A DNA stretch of 64,000 nt from Pseudomonadota bacterium (GTDB lineage Bacteria > Pseudomonadota > Gammaproteobacteria > Burkholderiales > Burkholderiaceae_C): NCBI GenBank assembly GCA_021816585.1, contig JAKAXL010000005.1:1-64000 (forward strand), read 5' to 3'. The notes below the pieces were generated by a model, which made no database searches, had not been told where the DNA came from, and worked only from the letters and a program-made list of their open reading frames with translations. The translations under genes and the position numbers were made by a program. Shown here in pieces: positions 1 to 9,638 of the stretch (positions are counted from its first letter, which is position 1; each line of letters opens with the position of its first letter).

Positions 1-46
1 ATTCGTAATGAGAAGGTCGAGGGTTCGATTCCTTTCACCGGCACCA
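1..46 (+). tRNA. tRNA-Thr (anticodon CGT), 3' portion only; truncated by window edge
   Basis: attCGTaat anticodon loop, GGTTCGATTCC T-arm, acceptor end CACCGGC-ACCA. Confidence 0.85.
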
Positions 47-61
47 GGAACATCAAGAACT

Positions 62-92
62 CAGGCCACCTCCGGGTGGCCTTCGTTTTTCC
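62..92 (+). terminator. Rho-independent terminator downstream of tRNA-Thr
   Basis: GGCCACCtccgGGTGGCC hairpin followed by ttcgttttt. Confidence 0.75.
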
Positions 93-435
93 CGGGGACA
101 CGCTTCGCGGTGAGGCCCTCGAGCCGCCCCTCGATGCGCAGCGCCGAGCGTCGCAGCAGGTCGCCGATGCGCCCGCTCTCGTCGGCGCCGGTGCCGGCGT
201 GTTCGCGCACCACGCCGAGGCTGCCGATCATTCGACCGTGCCTGGGCCCGCATGCTCAGCGAACGTGCCAGGCTCGACGGGCAGGACGGCGACGGCGTGG
301 ACCCGCAGGCGTTCAAGGGCTATTTCCAGCGCCATGCGCGATTCACGGCCGGGTTCGCCACACGCGATCCCGGGCCTCGCGACGCCCGGACTGCTGTCGC
401 CGCGCAAGGTACGCCACCGCCTGCGCGACTGCCTG

Positions 436-918
436 CTAGAAGCGCTGCTGCAACCCGACGATCAAGGTGTCCAGGTTCGCTCCGAGCCTGCCGCTCGCGC
501 CCGGCACCAGCTGGTATTCGACCCGCGCGCTGCTGGCAGGAGCGAGCGCATAGGACAGGCCGACCCCCAGCAACGGGGCCTCGCCGCTGCCATCGTAGCC
601 GGTGGGACTCTCGGTCCAGAACACCAGGCCGAACTGGCCGAGCAGGTGCAGGCGGCTGGCGATCGGGTGATGCACGATCGCACTGGCGCCGACAAGGGTC
701 GTCTCGTAGTGGGTCAACGACGCGTAGCTCAACTCGAGGCCGAGCACGGAATCGAGGCGATAGCCGGCGTCGAGGCCGAAATCGTAGGATCGGCCATGCC
801 CCGGGGCATTCGTGACGCCGATGTCGCCACCGACCGTGAACCCCGACTGGGCGTGCGCGGCGGCACCGAAAGGCGCAGCCGCGAGCAACACAATGAGCAG
901 GATCTGCTTGCTGGTCAT
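436..918 (-). CDS. outer membrane beta-barrel protein
   Basis: MTSKQILLIVLLAAAPFGAAAHAQSG signal peptide; alternating beta-strand pattern; terminal F (VGLQQRF). Confidence 0.75.
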   Translation of the reverse strand: MTSKQILLIVLLAAAPFGAAAHAQSGFTVGGDIGVTNAPGHGRSYDFGLDAGYRLDSVLGLELSYASLTHYETTLVGASAIVHHPIASRLHLLGQFGLVFWTESPTGYDGSGEAPLLGVGLSYALAPASSARVEYQLVPGASGRLGANLDTLIVGLQQRF

Positions 919-1212
919 GATGGGGTGCGGGCTCCGCAAGTCGAGCCGGGCGGGCTTTCCCCGGGGAAGGCCGGCGTGTGGCAACCGGGGGCCTTGGAGC
1001 CATGCGTGTCGCGGTCCGCCCGCCATGCCGCGACGTCGAAGGGCCCGTGCGATCGGTCCGGGGGCTGGTCGGGGATGATCCGGGATCGATCTGGAAAAAT
1101 CGATGCACGGATGCGTGATTTCACGTCGACCGAAGCATGAAGCCCGACGGCGGCCACCCCGGGAGAGCGGGGTGCGGCGCGGCGCACGGCGCATGCCTCG
1201 TGGCGCGGCGCG

Positions 1213-1239
1213 CAAAAAAAACCCGGCGCTAAGGCCGGG
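1213..1239 (-). terminator. Rho-independent terminator of the peroxidase operon
   Basis: On minus strand CCCGGC-CTTAGC-GCCGGG followed by T8, just after the stop at 1244. Confidence 0.8.
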
Positions 1240-1243
1240 TCAA

Positions 1244-2707
1244 TCATCGGGGAGCCGTGAATCCGGGCTCCAATCTAGGAGGCGAGTGTTGCTGGGTCGT
1301 TGCCGAGACGTTTCGATCGGCGACGCCCGCCCGCCCCCGGTGCCATCCGTCGTCGAGGGTCTTCAGGAAGGCGATGATGTCGCGCATGTCGCGCCGGCTC
1401 ATCGCCGGAGCCTGGCCGAGGTGCCGGTTGAACGGCGGGTCGGTGCGATCGACATTGGCGCGGTAGCGCGCAGGCAGGTCGTTGAACTTCTCGACATGCC
1501 CGTCGACCGTCGGGTAGATCTTCCACGGGCGCGTGTCGCGATAGTCGTAGAAGGCCAGCACCTGCGCGAGGTGGTGGTACACACCGTTGTGGAAGAAGGC
1601 ATGCCGCGTCGCCGCGTTGCGCAGCGTCGGCGTGAGGAACATGCCGCAGTAGCGGGTCTGTTTGGCCAGGTCCTTGCGGTAGGGGCCGCAGATGCCGAGG
1701 TCGAAGTAGCGCGGGTCGCGGTTCGCCGGGATCGCCGGGTTGCGCGGGACCCCGAGCGCCTCGTACTGCGTGTCGGTGAACAGCGGGGGCAGGCCGTCGG
1801 GGCTCGGCCGGTCGAGATGGCATGCCGCGCAGTCGCCCTTGCGCGGGTCGTTGAAGTCGATGTAGCCGCGCCGCTGGGCCGGCGTGAAGCGCGCCCTGCC
1901 CTGCAGCCAGGCGTCGAACTTGCTGTCGAAGGGGTGGAAGCTGGGGTCCTCGATCTGGTAGCGCGCCAGCGCGAACAGCGCCTCGCTGACCAGCAATCGG
2001 GGCTCGTGCAGCACCGCGGGGCCGAACAGCATCGCGAACTGCTTCGCGTAGGCCGCGTGCCGCAGCTTGCGTGCCACCGTGGCGACGCTGCCGCCGTCCA
2101 TTTCCAGCGGGTTGAACAGCGGCCCGTCGGCCTGCTGCTGCAGCGTGTCGACCCGTCCGTCCCAGAACAGCCCGCCCTGCGGCACCAGGTTGGCCCCGCT
2201 GGCCTGCGTGTCGTGCGCGGTCTTGCGCACGCGTGGGGCCCGGATGCCCAGCGCCACCAGCTGCTGCAGCGTGATGGTCTCGTTCTCCTCGTTGTCGGGG
2301 CCGATGCTGAAGTTCTGCTGCCGGTACAGATACTCCAGCGACGGCACGGCGCGCACGCCGGGCCGGTTCAGCGCGCCGCCGCCGAACTGCACCGACAGCG
2401 AGTTCGCCGGTGCGTAGGCATGGTGCGGGTCATGACACGACGCGCAGGACATGCGTCCCGACCCCGACAACGCGGGGTCGTGGAACAGCACGCGCCCGAG
2501 CCGGGCGACCGCGCTCAGAGGGTGCCGCGGCGGCAGCTTCAGACGTACCGGGTGCGGGTTCGCGCCGTCGGGCAGCACCAGCACGGCCGGCGCGGATGCC
2601 GCGCCGGCCGTGCCGGAAGGCGCGGCGACGGCGTGCGCGGCCGTCCACCCCGCGCACGCTGCCAGCGCGAGCAGCGCCGCCGCGACGGGCCACGCACGCC
2701 CGCGCAT
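1244..2707 (-). CDS. di-heme cytochrome c peroxidase / MauG family protein
   Basis: Signal peptide; two CxxCH motifs (CASCHDPHH, CAACHLDRP); typical LGRVLFHDPALSGSGRMSCASCH. Confidence 0.85.
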   Translation of the reverse strand: MRGRAWPVAAALLALAACAGWTAAHAVAAPSGTAGAASAPAVLVLPDGANPHPVRLKLPPRHPLSAVARLGRVLFHDPALSGSGRMSCASCHDPHHAYAPANSLSVQFGGGALNRPGVRAVPSLEYLYRQQNFSIGPDNEENETITLQQLVALGIRAPRVRKTAHDTQASGANLVPQGGLFWDGRVDTLQQQADGPLFNPLEMDGGSVATVARKLRHAAYAKQFAMLFGPAVLHEPRLLVSEALFALARYQIEDPSFHPFDSKFDAWLQGRARFTPAQRRGYIDFNDPRKGDCAACHLDRPSPDGLPPLFTDTQYEALGVPRNPAIPANRDPRYFDLGICGPYRKDLAKQTRYCGMFLTPTLRNAATRHAFFHNGVYHHLAQVLAFYDYRDTRPWKIYPTVDGHVEKFNDLPARYRANVDRTDPPFNRHLGQAPAMSRRDMRDIIAFLKTLDDGWHRGRAGVADRNVSATTQQHSPPRLEPGFTAPR

Positions 2708-4452
2708 CAGCTCGAGCTCGGCGAGTCGCTTCCCGCCGGCGCGCGGCGCAGCACCGTGCCCCGCGCCGGATCCAGGTACAGCCGGGGATCCAGGCGTTCG
2801 CCGTGCCTGCCGCGGTGTTCGGAATCGTGGTCGCGGTCGAAGCGGAACATGTTCATGATGCTGCCGCTGGTGGCGTCGAAGGAGCCGCCGCCCAGGCGTT
2901 CGCCGTGCAGCCAGTTGTCCTCGATGAAGCGCGTCACCGAGGCCAGCGAGATGGGGCGGTGGCTGACGTAGTCCGGCTTCGCCCACGGCGAGATGACCAG
3001 GAACGGGATGCGCGTGCCGGGGCCGCAGCGCCCGTTCACCGGCTGGCCCTTCAGACCGGGAAGCGGCGTGCCGCTGCCGCACACGCCGGGGCCGTCGAGC
3101 TGGTCCGCCTGCGCGTCGAAGGAGGGGTTGGTCGGGGTCGCGAAGGCGTGGTCGTACCAGCCGTCGGAGTCGTCGTAGGTGACGATCACCACCGTGCTCT
3201 TCCACTGCGGTTGCTGCTCGAGGAAGTTGACCACCTTGGTCACGAAGGCCTGCTCGTCCAGCGGATCGGAGTAGCCGGCGTGCGCGTCCTCGTAGGCCGG
3301 CGCCTTGAGGAAGCTGACGGCCGGGAAGTCGCCGGCCTTCACCGCGGCGAAGAAGTCGTTCATCCCGTACTCGTGGTTGGCCGGATCGTGGATGCGCGTG
3401 CCCGGTTCGTAGGTGTGGCCGATCGCGCGCACCGAAGACGGCCGCGCGTGGCTCGGGTTGGCCGTCGACGGGAAGTACTGGAACCAGTCGTGGTGCGGGA
3501 TGTAGTCGGTCTGCGTGCCGGTCACGCTGGACGTCGTGCTGCGCTTGCACCCGGTCGTGCCGTTGGCGTTGACCGTCTGCAGGTTGAAGCCGCCCATGAA
3601 GCCGCCCCAGGAGATGCCGCGCTGGTTCAGCAGGTCCCCGATGTTGCGCCCCTTCATCAGGACCTGGTCCTTCGGGTTGGAGCACACGTCGTAGGCGGGA
3701 TCGACGTCGCTGATCAGCGTGTAGCCGCCGACGCCGTCGTCGATGTAGTAGGACGCGGCGGCCAGCGTGAACGGCTTCTTGGTCGTCTTGACCAGCTCGA
3801 CGCCGTTGGTCTGGCCCGACACGACCTCGAGCGCGCCGGGAGTCGACGGGCCGTAGGTGTCGGTGTAGGCGTCGTCGCTCATCGCGAAGTGCTGTGCGTA
3901 GTTCCACAGCGCGGTCACGGTGTTGCCGTCGTAGTAGCCCATCACCTGGCCGGTGGTCCCGAAGGCGCCGACGGCGCCGTGGGTGGCGGTTCCGGTGTAG
4001 CGCGGGAAGGCGTCGGCCTTGCCGCCGTCGTAGGCCTGCTGCTCGGCCGTGTAGCCATGGTTCTGGTCGGCGGTGGCCGCCTGGCTGCGATCGAGGCGGA
4101 AGGGGTTGGTGCGACCGGCGCCGTTGACCGGATTGGTCGAGTTCGGGTTGTCGGTGAGCAGCGCGCCGCTCAGGCCGTTGACCCGCGGCGTGCCGGGCGC
4201 GGCGTGGAAGGCCGGTTCGCCGGGGGGATTGGCCGCATGCGGGTAGGTCGCGAAGTAGTGGTCGAAGGACACGTTCTCGTTGAACAGCACCACCACGTGC
4301 TTGATCGGCGTGGCGGTCGGGAACTCCCGCGCGGGCGCGGCGAGATCGTGGTCGGGCTGGTCGGACGGACCGGCCGTCGCGGTGCAGGCACCGGTGCCGG
4401 CCCCGATCGCTGCCGCGATCAGGGACGTGGCGAGCAAGGTCTTGCGCAACAT
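2707..4452 (-). CDS. phosphoesterase family protein (acid phosphatase AcpA / phospholipase C-like)
   Basis: IKHVVVLFNENVSFDHYFATYPHAANP motif, N-terminal signal peptide; stop overlaps the start of the downstream peroxidase (TGATG). Confidence 0.8.
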   Translation of the reverse strand: MLRKTLLATSLIAAAIGAGTGACTATAGPSDQPDHDLAAPAREFPTATPIKHVVVLFNENVSFDHYFATYPHAANPPGEPAFHAAPGTPRVNGLSGALLTDNPNSTNPVNGAGRTNPFRLDRSQAATADQNHGYTAEQQAYDGGKADAFPRYTGTATHGAVGAFGTTGQVMGYYDGNTVTALWNYAQHFAMSDDAYTDTYGPSTPGALEVVSGQTNGVELVKTTKKPFTLAAASYYIDDGVGGYTLISDVDPAYDVCSNPKDQVLMKGRNIGDLLNQRGISWGGFMGGFNLQTVNANGTTGCKRSTTSSVTGTQTDYIPHHDWFQYFPSTANPSHARPSSVRAIGHTYEPGTRIHDPANHEYGMNDFFAAVKAGDFPAVSFLKAPAYEDAHAGYSDPLDEQAFVTKVVNFLEQQPQWKSTVVIVTYDDSDGWYDHAFATPTNPSFDAQADQLDGPGVCGSGTPLPGLKGQPVNGRCGPGTRIPFLVISPWAKPDYVSHRPISLASVTRFIEDNWLHGERLGGGSFDATSGSIMNMFRFDRDHDSEHRGRHGERLDPRLYLDPARGTVLRRAPAGSDSPSSS

Positions 4453-4696
4453 GTGAAGGGCTCCCTGGAAACGATGACTGGCGGGGGTCCCGCGAGGCCT
4501 CGGCCGCGACGGGCCGGGCCGGCGGGGGCCTCGGCGCATTCTTCGCGTCGAGCATGCAAGCCGCGTGACAGCGCGGTCATCGTCTCGCATGGTTTCCTTT
4601 GTTGCATCCGGACTCATTTGCACCCCCGCGTGCAGGCGCGGCGCCCCGCGTGCGCGAGTTGCGCTAGATTGCTGCTGCAGACATCCGGATCTCCCC

Positions 4697-5650
4697 ATGA
4701 CTTCGAATCCTTCCCGCATCGCCGTGGTCGGCGCCGGCTCGGTCGGCAGCTTTTTCGGTGCGCTGCTGGCACGCGCAGGGCATCCGGTGACCCTGGTCGG
4801 CCGCGCCGCGCACGCGCAAGCCGTCGAACGCGACGGCCTGCAGTTGCACATGGGCGGCCAGGTCCACACGATACGCGTGCACGCCACCACCGAACTCGAC
4901 GCGGTGCGTGAAGCCTCGCTGGTGCTGGTCAGCGTGAAGTCGCGCGACACCGAGGCGCTGGCGCGCGCGATGGCGCCGCTGCTGGCGCCCGACGCGCTGG
5001 TGCTGAGCCTGCAGAACGGCGTCGAGAACCCGGCCACGCTGGCGGCGCAGTTGCGCCAGCCGGTGATCCCGGCCGCGGTCTATGTCGCCACCGCGATGCC
5101 CGCACCCGGCGTGGTGCGGCATTTCGGCCGGGGCGAACTGGTCATCGGGCCGGCCACCCCCGCGCAGGCCGCCGACCAGGCCCTGCGCCAGCGCCTGCAG
5201 CAGGTCGTCGAGCTGTTCGCCAGCGCCGGGGTCGCGGTGCGCGTGTCCGACGACGTGATGAACGAACTGTGGGCCAAGCTGCTGGTGAACTGCGCCTACA
5301 ACGCGATTTCCGCGATCACGCAGCAACCCTACGGCCGCATGGTCGAACTGGCGCCGATCCGCGACCTGCAACAGGCTGTCGTGGATGAAGTGCTGGCGGT
5401 GGCCGCGGCCGAGGGGCGCAGCCTCGACCCGCGGCAGGCGGCCGAGGCGGTGCAGCACATCGGCCGCAGCATGGCGGGCCAGGTGTCGTCGACGGCGCAG
5501 GACCTGGCCCGCGGGAAACCCACCGAGATCGACGACCTGAACGGCCTGATCGTGCGCCGCGCGGCGGCGCTGGGAATGACTGCGCCGGCCAACCTGAGCC
5601 TGTACGCATTGGTCAAGCTTGCCGAGTCGGCTCGCGCGGCCGCGAACTGA
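4697..5650 (+). CDS. 2-dehydropantoate 2-reductase family
   Basis: Rossmann GAGSVGSFFGALLARAGH, NGVENPATLA, NELWAKLLVNCAYN motifs. Confidence 0.85.
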   Translation: MTSNPSRIAVVGAGSVGSFFGALLARAGHPVTLVGRAAHAQAVERDGLQLHMGGQVHTIRVHATTELDAVREASLVLVSVKSRDTEALARAMAPLLAPDALVLSLQNGVENPATLAAQLRQPVIPAAVYVATAMPAPGVVRHFGRGELVIGPATPAQAADQALRQRLQQVVELFASAGVAVRVSDDVMNELWAKLLVNCAYNAISAITQQPYGRMVELAPIRDLQQAVVDEVLAVAAAEGRSLDPRQAAEAVQHIGRSMAGQVSSTAQDLARGKPTEIDDLNGLIVRRAAALGMTAPANLSLYALVKLAESARAAAN

Positions 5651-5701
5651 GCGGGCGTGGCGCCGCCGCGCCTGCCGCCCCGACTCCGAAGGACCCTGCC
5701 C

Positions 5702-6706
5702 ATGAAGATCTGCATCATCGGCGCCGGCGCCATCGGCGGCCTGCTCGGCGCCAGGCTCGCCGCCTGCGCGGGCTGCGACCCCGCGGTGATCGCACGCGGC
5801 GAAACCCTGCGCGCGCTGCGCCAGCACGGCTGGCGCGCCGAGACCGACGACGGCGTGTGGCAGGCGCCGGCGCGCGTGCATGCCGACGCCGCCGGACTGG
5901 GGCCGCAGGACCTGCTGATCCTGGCCGTCAAGGGACCCGCGCTCGAGCAGGTCGCCGGCGGCCTGGCGCCGCTGCTGGGCGAGCACACGATGGTGCTGCC
6001 GGCGATGAACGGCGTGCCGTGGTGGTTCTGCAGCGGCCGCCCCGGACTCGACGCGGCGCCGCTGCGCAGTGTCGACCCGCAGGGGACGATCGCCGCGGCC
6101 ATCGAACTGCGGCGCGTGCTCGGTTGCGTCGTGCACGCGACGACCTCGGTGTGCGCGCCCGGGGTGTCGCTGCAGCACGGGCGTGCGCGCCTGATCGTCG
6201 GCGAGCCCGGCGGCGGCCACAGCCAGCGCGCCGAGCGCGTGTGCGCGTTGCTGCAGCAGGCCGGCTTCGAGCTCACGCATTCCGACGATGTGCGGCGCGA
6301 CATCTGGTACAAGCTGTGGGGCAACCTGACCATGAACCCGGTGTCGGCGCTGACCGGCGCGACCATCGAGCAGATCCTCGACGACCCGCTGGTGCTGACC
6401 CTGTGCAACGACGCGATGCGCGAGGCCAGCCGCATCGGCGAGCGCCTGGGCTGCCCGATCGAGCAGACCCCCGAGCAGCGCAACCAGATCACGCGCCGGC
6501 TGGGCGCCTTCAAGACCTCGATGCTGCAGGACCTGGAAGCGTCGCGCACGCTGGAGCTCGACGCGATCGTCGGCGCGACCCGGGAACTGGGGCGGCGCGT
6601 CGGCGTGGCCACCCCGAACATCGACGCGCTGCTCGGACTGACGCGCCTGATGGCGCGGGTACGCGGCCTGTACCCCTGGCCGCCGCGGCCGGCGGCGAAC
6701 GCGTAG
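5702..6706 (+). CDS. 2-dehydropantoate 2-reductase family (second paralogue)
   Basis: MKICIIGAGAIGGLLGARLA; IWYKLWGNLTMNPVSALT. Confidence 0.85.
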   Translation: MKICIIGAGAIGGLLGARLAACAGCDPAVIARGETLRALRQHGWRAETDDGVWQAPARVHADAAGLGPQDLLILAVKGPALEQVAGGLAPLLGEHTMVLPAMNGVPWWFCSGRPGLDAAPLRSVDPQGTIAAAIELRRVLGCVVHATTSVCAPGVSLQHGRARLIVGEPGGGHSQRAERVCALLQQAGFELTHSDDVRRDIWYKLWGNLTMNPVSALTGATIEQILDDPLVLTLCNDAMREASRIGERLGCPIEQTPEQRNQITRRLGAFKTSMLQDLEASRTLELDAIVGATRELGRRVGVATPNIDALLGLTRLMARVRGLYPWPPRPAANA

Positions 6707-6733
6707 CGCGCCTGCGCCGCGGCCGCGCCGGGT

Positions 6734-7321
6734 TCAGCTGGCCGCCAGCAGGTGCTCGACCTCGGCGAAACTCTGGGGCTTGTCGCTGGCCTCGATGCGC
6801 ACGCCGAGCAGGCGCCCGATCTGGGTCGCCGAGAAAATGCCGCACACGCGTGCCGGGCGGCCCTGCTGCACCACCAGCGCGTGCTGGCGCCCGCTCTCGC
6901 GCAGGGTCTGCACGACATCGCCGATGCTGGCGTGCTGCACGTCGGCCCAGTCCAGCACCTGGATGCGTTCGCGCGGCACCATGATGCGGCTCACCGGCAG
7001 CTGGTCGCGCGCCACGCCGTCCTCCACCGCGACGCGGATCGGCTTCTCGCCGAGCAGGTCGCGCGCGGTGACGACGCCGAGCAGCTCGGTGGCGGCATCG
7101 GTGACCAGCAGCATGCGCACATGCGCGTGCACCATGCGCTGCTGCGCGGCCTCCAGCGTCGCATCCGGGTGGATGGCCACCGCGGCGACGCGCCGCAGGT
7201 CGGTCATCGCCAGCTCCGCCGGCTGATCGAGCGTGAGCGGCTCGGCAGCGGCGAATTCCGGGTCGCCGACGCGCGAATGAGGCGGCAGCAGGTTCAGGCG
7301 CAGTGTGCGATACGACGTCAT
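6734..7321 (-). CDS. CBS-domain protein
   Basis: Two CBS-like repeats (HPDATLEAAQQRMVHAHVRMLLVTDAATELLGVVTARDL; VRQHALVVQQGRPARVCGIFSATQIGR-type). Confidence 0.75.
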   Translation of the reverse strand: MTSYRTLRLNLLPPHSRVGDPEFAAAEPLTLDQPAELAMTDLRRVAAVAIHPDATLEAAQQRMVHAHVRMLLVTDAATELLGVVTARDLLGEKPIRVAVEDGVARDQLPVSRIMVPRERIQVLDWADVQHASIGDVVQTLRESGRQHALVVQQGRPARVCGIFSATQIGRLLGVRIEASDKPQSFAEVEHLLAAS

Positions 7322-7457
7322 GCGGGGATCCCTCGTTGGATGGTCGCGCGGCGGGCCGACTCGTGGCCGGATGCCGCGTGCGGATCACTGTAGGGCCGCG
7401 CCCGCCGACCCGTTGTAACCTTACCTGGCAAATGGGAAACGATTGTTGCACCTGCGG

Positions 7458-7475
7458 CCGCGGCGGCCGCCGCGG
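7458..7475. other. 18-bp perfect palindrome downstream of the FadR-type regulator
   Basis: CCGCGGCGGCCGCCGCGG. Confidence 0.7.
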
Positions 7476-7482
7476 CTACGTC

Positions 7483-8226
7483 TCAGCGCGCGGCGCTGCG
7501 CCGCCGGGTGCTCTCCAGGCGCAGCTGCTCGCGTTCGCGCTGCTCCATCGTGTCCCGCACGAAGCGCATGTGGCGCTGCGCGGCCTGCGCCGCCGCGCCG
7601 GCACGGCGCGCCTGCAGGTTCAGCCAGATCTCCCGATGCTGCTTGCGCAGTTGCTCCCAGTCGTCGGGGCGCGCATGCAGGAAGTGCAGGTTCTGCTGCA
7701 CGAGGTCGTGGATCAGGCGATGCAGGCTTGCGCTCAGGTGCGCCAGCAGCGCGTTGTGCGAGGCCTCGGCGATCGCCTGGTGGTAGTCCACGTCGGCCTC
7801 GGCGCAGGCCTGCAGGTCCTCGGCGGCGTAGGCCTGCTGCAGGCGCCCGTAGGCCTCGCCGACTCGCTGCAGGTCCAGTTCGTTGGCGCGCTGCGACGCC
7901 AGCTCGGCCGCCTGCCCCTCCAGCATGTGGCGCAACTCCAGCAGGTCCTGCTGCAGCCCCGGGTGGTGGCTGAGCATGTCCTTCCACGGGTCGACGAAGG
8001 CCGCCTGCAGGCGGTCGGTGACATAGGTCCCGCCGCCTTGCCGGCTGCGCACCAGCCCGCGCGCCGCGAGCTTGCGCAGCCCCTCGCGCAGCGACGGGCG
8101 CGACACGCCGAGCTGCGCCGCCAGCTCGCGCTCGGGCGGCAGCCGCTGCCCCGGGCGCAGCGAGCCCTCGAGCATGCGGCGCTCGATCTCGCTGGCCACC
8201 GAATCGGACAGGCGCTGGATCTGCAT
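7483..8226 (-). CDS. lldR: FadR/GntR-family transcriptional regulator (LldR-like)
   Basis: RLSDSVASEIERRMLEGSLRPGQRLPPERELAAQLGVSRPSLREGLRKL wHTH and FCD domain; divergent to lactate dehydrogenase. Confidence 0.8.
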   Translation of the reverse strand: MQIQRLSDSVASEIERRMLEGSLRPGQRLPPERELAAQLGVSRPSLREGLRKLAARGLVRSRQGGGTYVTDRLQAAFVDPWKDMLSHHPGLQQDLLELRHMLEGQAAELASQRANELDLQRVGEAYGRLQQAYAAEDLQACAEADVDYHQAIAEASHNALLAHLSASLHRLIHDLVQQNLHFLHARPDDWEQLRKQHREIWLNLQARRAGAAAQAAQRHMRFVRDTMEQREREQLRLESTRRRSAAR

Positions 8227-8260
8227 GCCTCGGAACCTTCCACGGGAAGTGCCTGGAAAT

Positions 8261-8271
8261 TGGTAAGACCA
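8261..8271. promoter_or_regulatory. candidate LldR/FadR-type operator 1
   Basis: TGGT-AAG-ACCA in the lldR-lldD intergenic region. Confidence 0.6.
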
Positions 8272-8326
8272 CCAGAGTGGTCCTTGCACAATCGACCGAA
8301 ACCGTCCATTTCAAGTCTATCAGGAA

Positions 8327-8339
8327 TTGGTCTGACCAA
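8327..8339. promoter_or_regulatory. candidate LldR/FadR-type operator 2
   Basis: TTGGTC-T-GACCAA perfect palindrome in the lldR-lldD intergenic region. Confidence 0.7.
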
Positions 8340-8437
8340 ATGACCTCTGCTACATTGATCGCAAGCGAGGCGTGGCGCCCCGCTGCCCAGTCCCCCCGCA
8401 GCGCGGACAGGCCTAGCCTGGCCGCCGGAGTTTGCCG

Positions 8438-9583
8438 ATGAGCGTGATCACCTGCGTCGAAGACCTGCGCCTGCTGGCGCGCAGGCGTGTGCCCCGGATG
8501 TTCTACGACTACGCCGATTCCGGCTCGTGGACCGAGACCACCTACCGCGCGAACGAGCAGGATTTCCAGCGCATCCAGCTGCGCCAGCGCGTCGCCGTGA
8601 ACGTCGAGACCCGCAGCCTGCGCACGCGCATGCTCGGCGAGGAGGTCGCGATGCCGGTGGCGCTGGCGCCGACCGGGCTGACCGGAATGCAGCATGCCGA
8701 CGGCGAGATCCTGGCCGCGCGCGCGGCGCAGGACTTCGGGGTTCCGTTCACGCTGTCGACCATGAGCATCTGCTCCATCGAGGACATCGCCGCCCACACC
8801 AGCGCGCCGTTCTGGTTCCAGCTGTACGTGATGCGCGACCGCGACTTCATCGAGCGCCTGATCGACCGCGCGAAGGCCGCCAACTGCTCGGCGCTGATGC
8901 TGACGCTGGACCTGCAGATCCTCGGCCAGCGCCACAAGGACCTGAAGAACGGGCTGACCGCGCCGCCGCGCCCGACGCTGCGCAACCTGCTCGACCTGGC
9001 CACCAAGCCGCGCTGGGTGATGGGCATCGCGCGTACGCGTCGGCGCAGCTTCGGCAACATCGTCGGCCACGCCCGCGGCGTCGACGACCTGAGCTCGCTG
9101 TCGTCGTGGACCAGCCAGCAGTTCGACCCCCGGCTGAACTGGAGCGACGTCGAATGGATCAAGCGCCGCTGGGGCGGCAAGCTGATCGTCAAGGGGGTCA
9201 TGGATGCCGAGGACGCGCGGCTGGCCGCCGACTGCGGCGCCGACGCGCTGGTGGTTTCCAACCACGGCGGGCGCCAGCTCGACGGCGCGCCGAGCTCGAT
9301 CGCCGCGCTGCCGGCGATCGTCGACGCCGTCGGCTCGCGCATGGAGGTCTGGATGGACGGCGGCATCCGCAGCGGCCAGGACGTGTTCAAGGCGCTCGCG
9401 CTGGGAGCGCGCGGCACGCTGATCGGGCGCGCCTTCCTCTACGGCCTCGGCGCCATGGGCGAGGCCGGGGTGACGCGCTGCCTGCAGCTGATCCGCAACG
9501 AACTCGACCTCACGATGGCTTTTTGCGGGCTGGACGACGTGTCGCGCATCGACCGCGGCACATTGATCGAATCCAGGCGCTGA
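8438..9583 (+). CDS. lldD: L-lactate dehydrogenase (FMN-dependent alpha-hydroxy acid dehydrogenase)
   Basis: MFYDYADSGSWTE, LAPTGLTGMQHADGE, VSNHGGRQLDGAPSS, MDGGIRSGQDV motifs. Confidence 0.9.
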   Translation: MSVITCVEDLRLLARRRVPRMFYDYADSGSWTETTYRANEQDFQRIQLRQRVAVNVETRSLRTRMLGEEVAMPVALAPTGLTGMQHADGEILAARAAQDFGVPFTLSTMSICSIEDIAAHTSAPFWFQLYVMRDRDFIERLIDRAKAANCSALMLTLDLQILGQRHKDLKNGLTAPPRPTLRNLLDLATKPRWVMGIARTRRRSFGNIVGHARGVDDLSSLSSWTSQQFDPRLNWSDVEWIKRRWGGKLIVKGVMDAEDARLAADCGADALVVSNHGGRQLDGAPSSIAALPAIVDAVGSRMEVWMDGGIRSGQDVFKALALGARGTLIGRAFLYGLGAMGEAGVTRCLQLIRNELDLTMAFCGLDDVSRIDRGTLIESRR

Positions 9584-9638
9584 AGCTGCGCGACGCGGGC
9601 CGCATGCGCGCGCGGCGCGCCCCGCCCCGGCACGGCCA

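Noticed and set aside
4563-4581. Pho box upstream of the phosphoesterase gene (CGATGAC-CGCG-CTGTCAC, minus strand)
   Set aside because: Only one half-site matches CTGTCA well and the other is poor; not enough to claim PhoB control.
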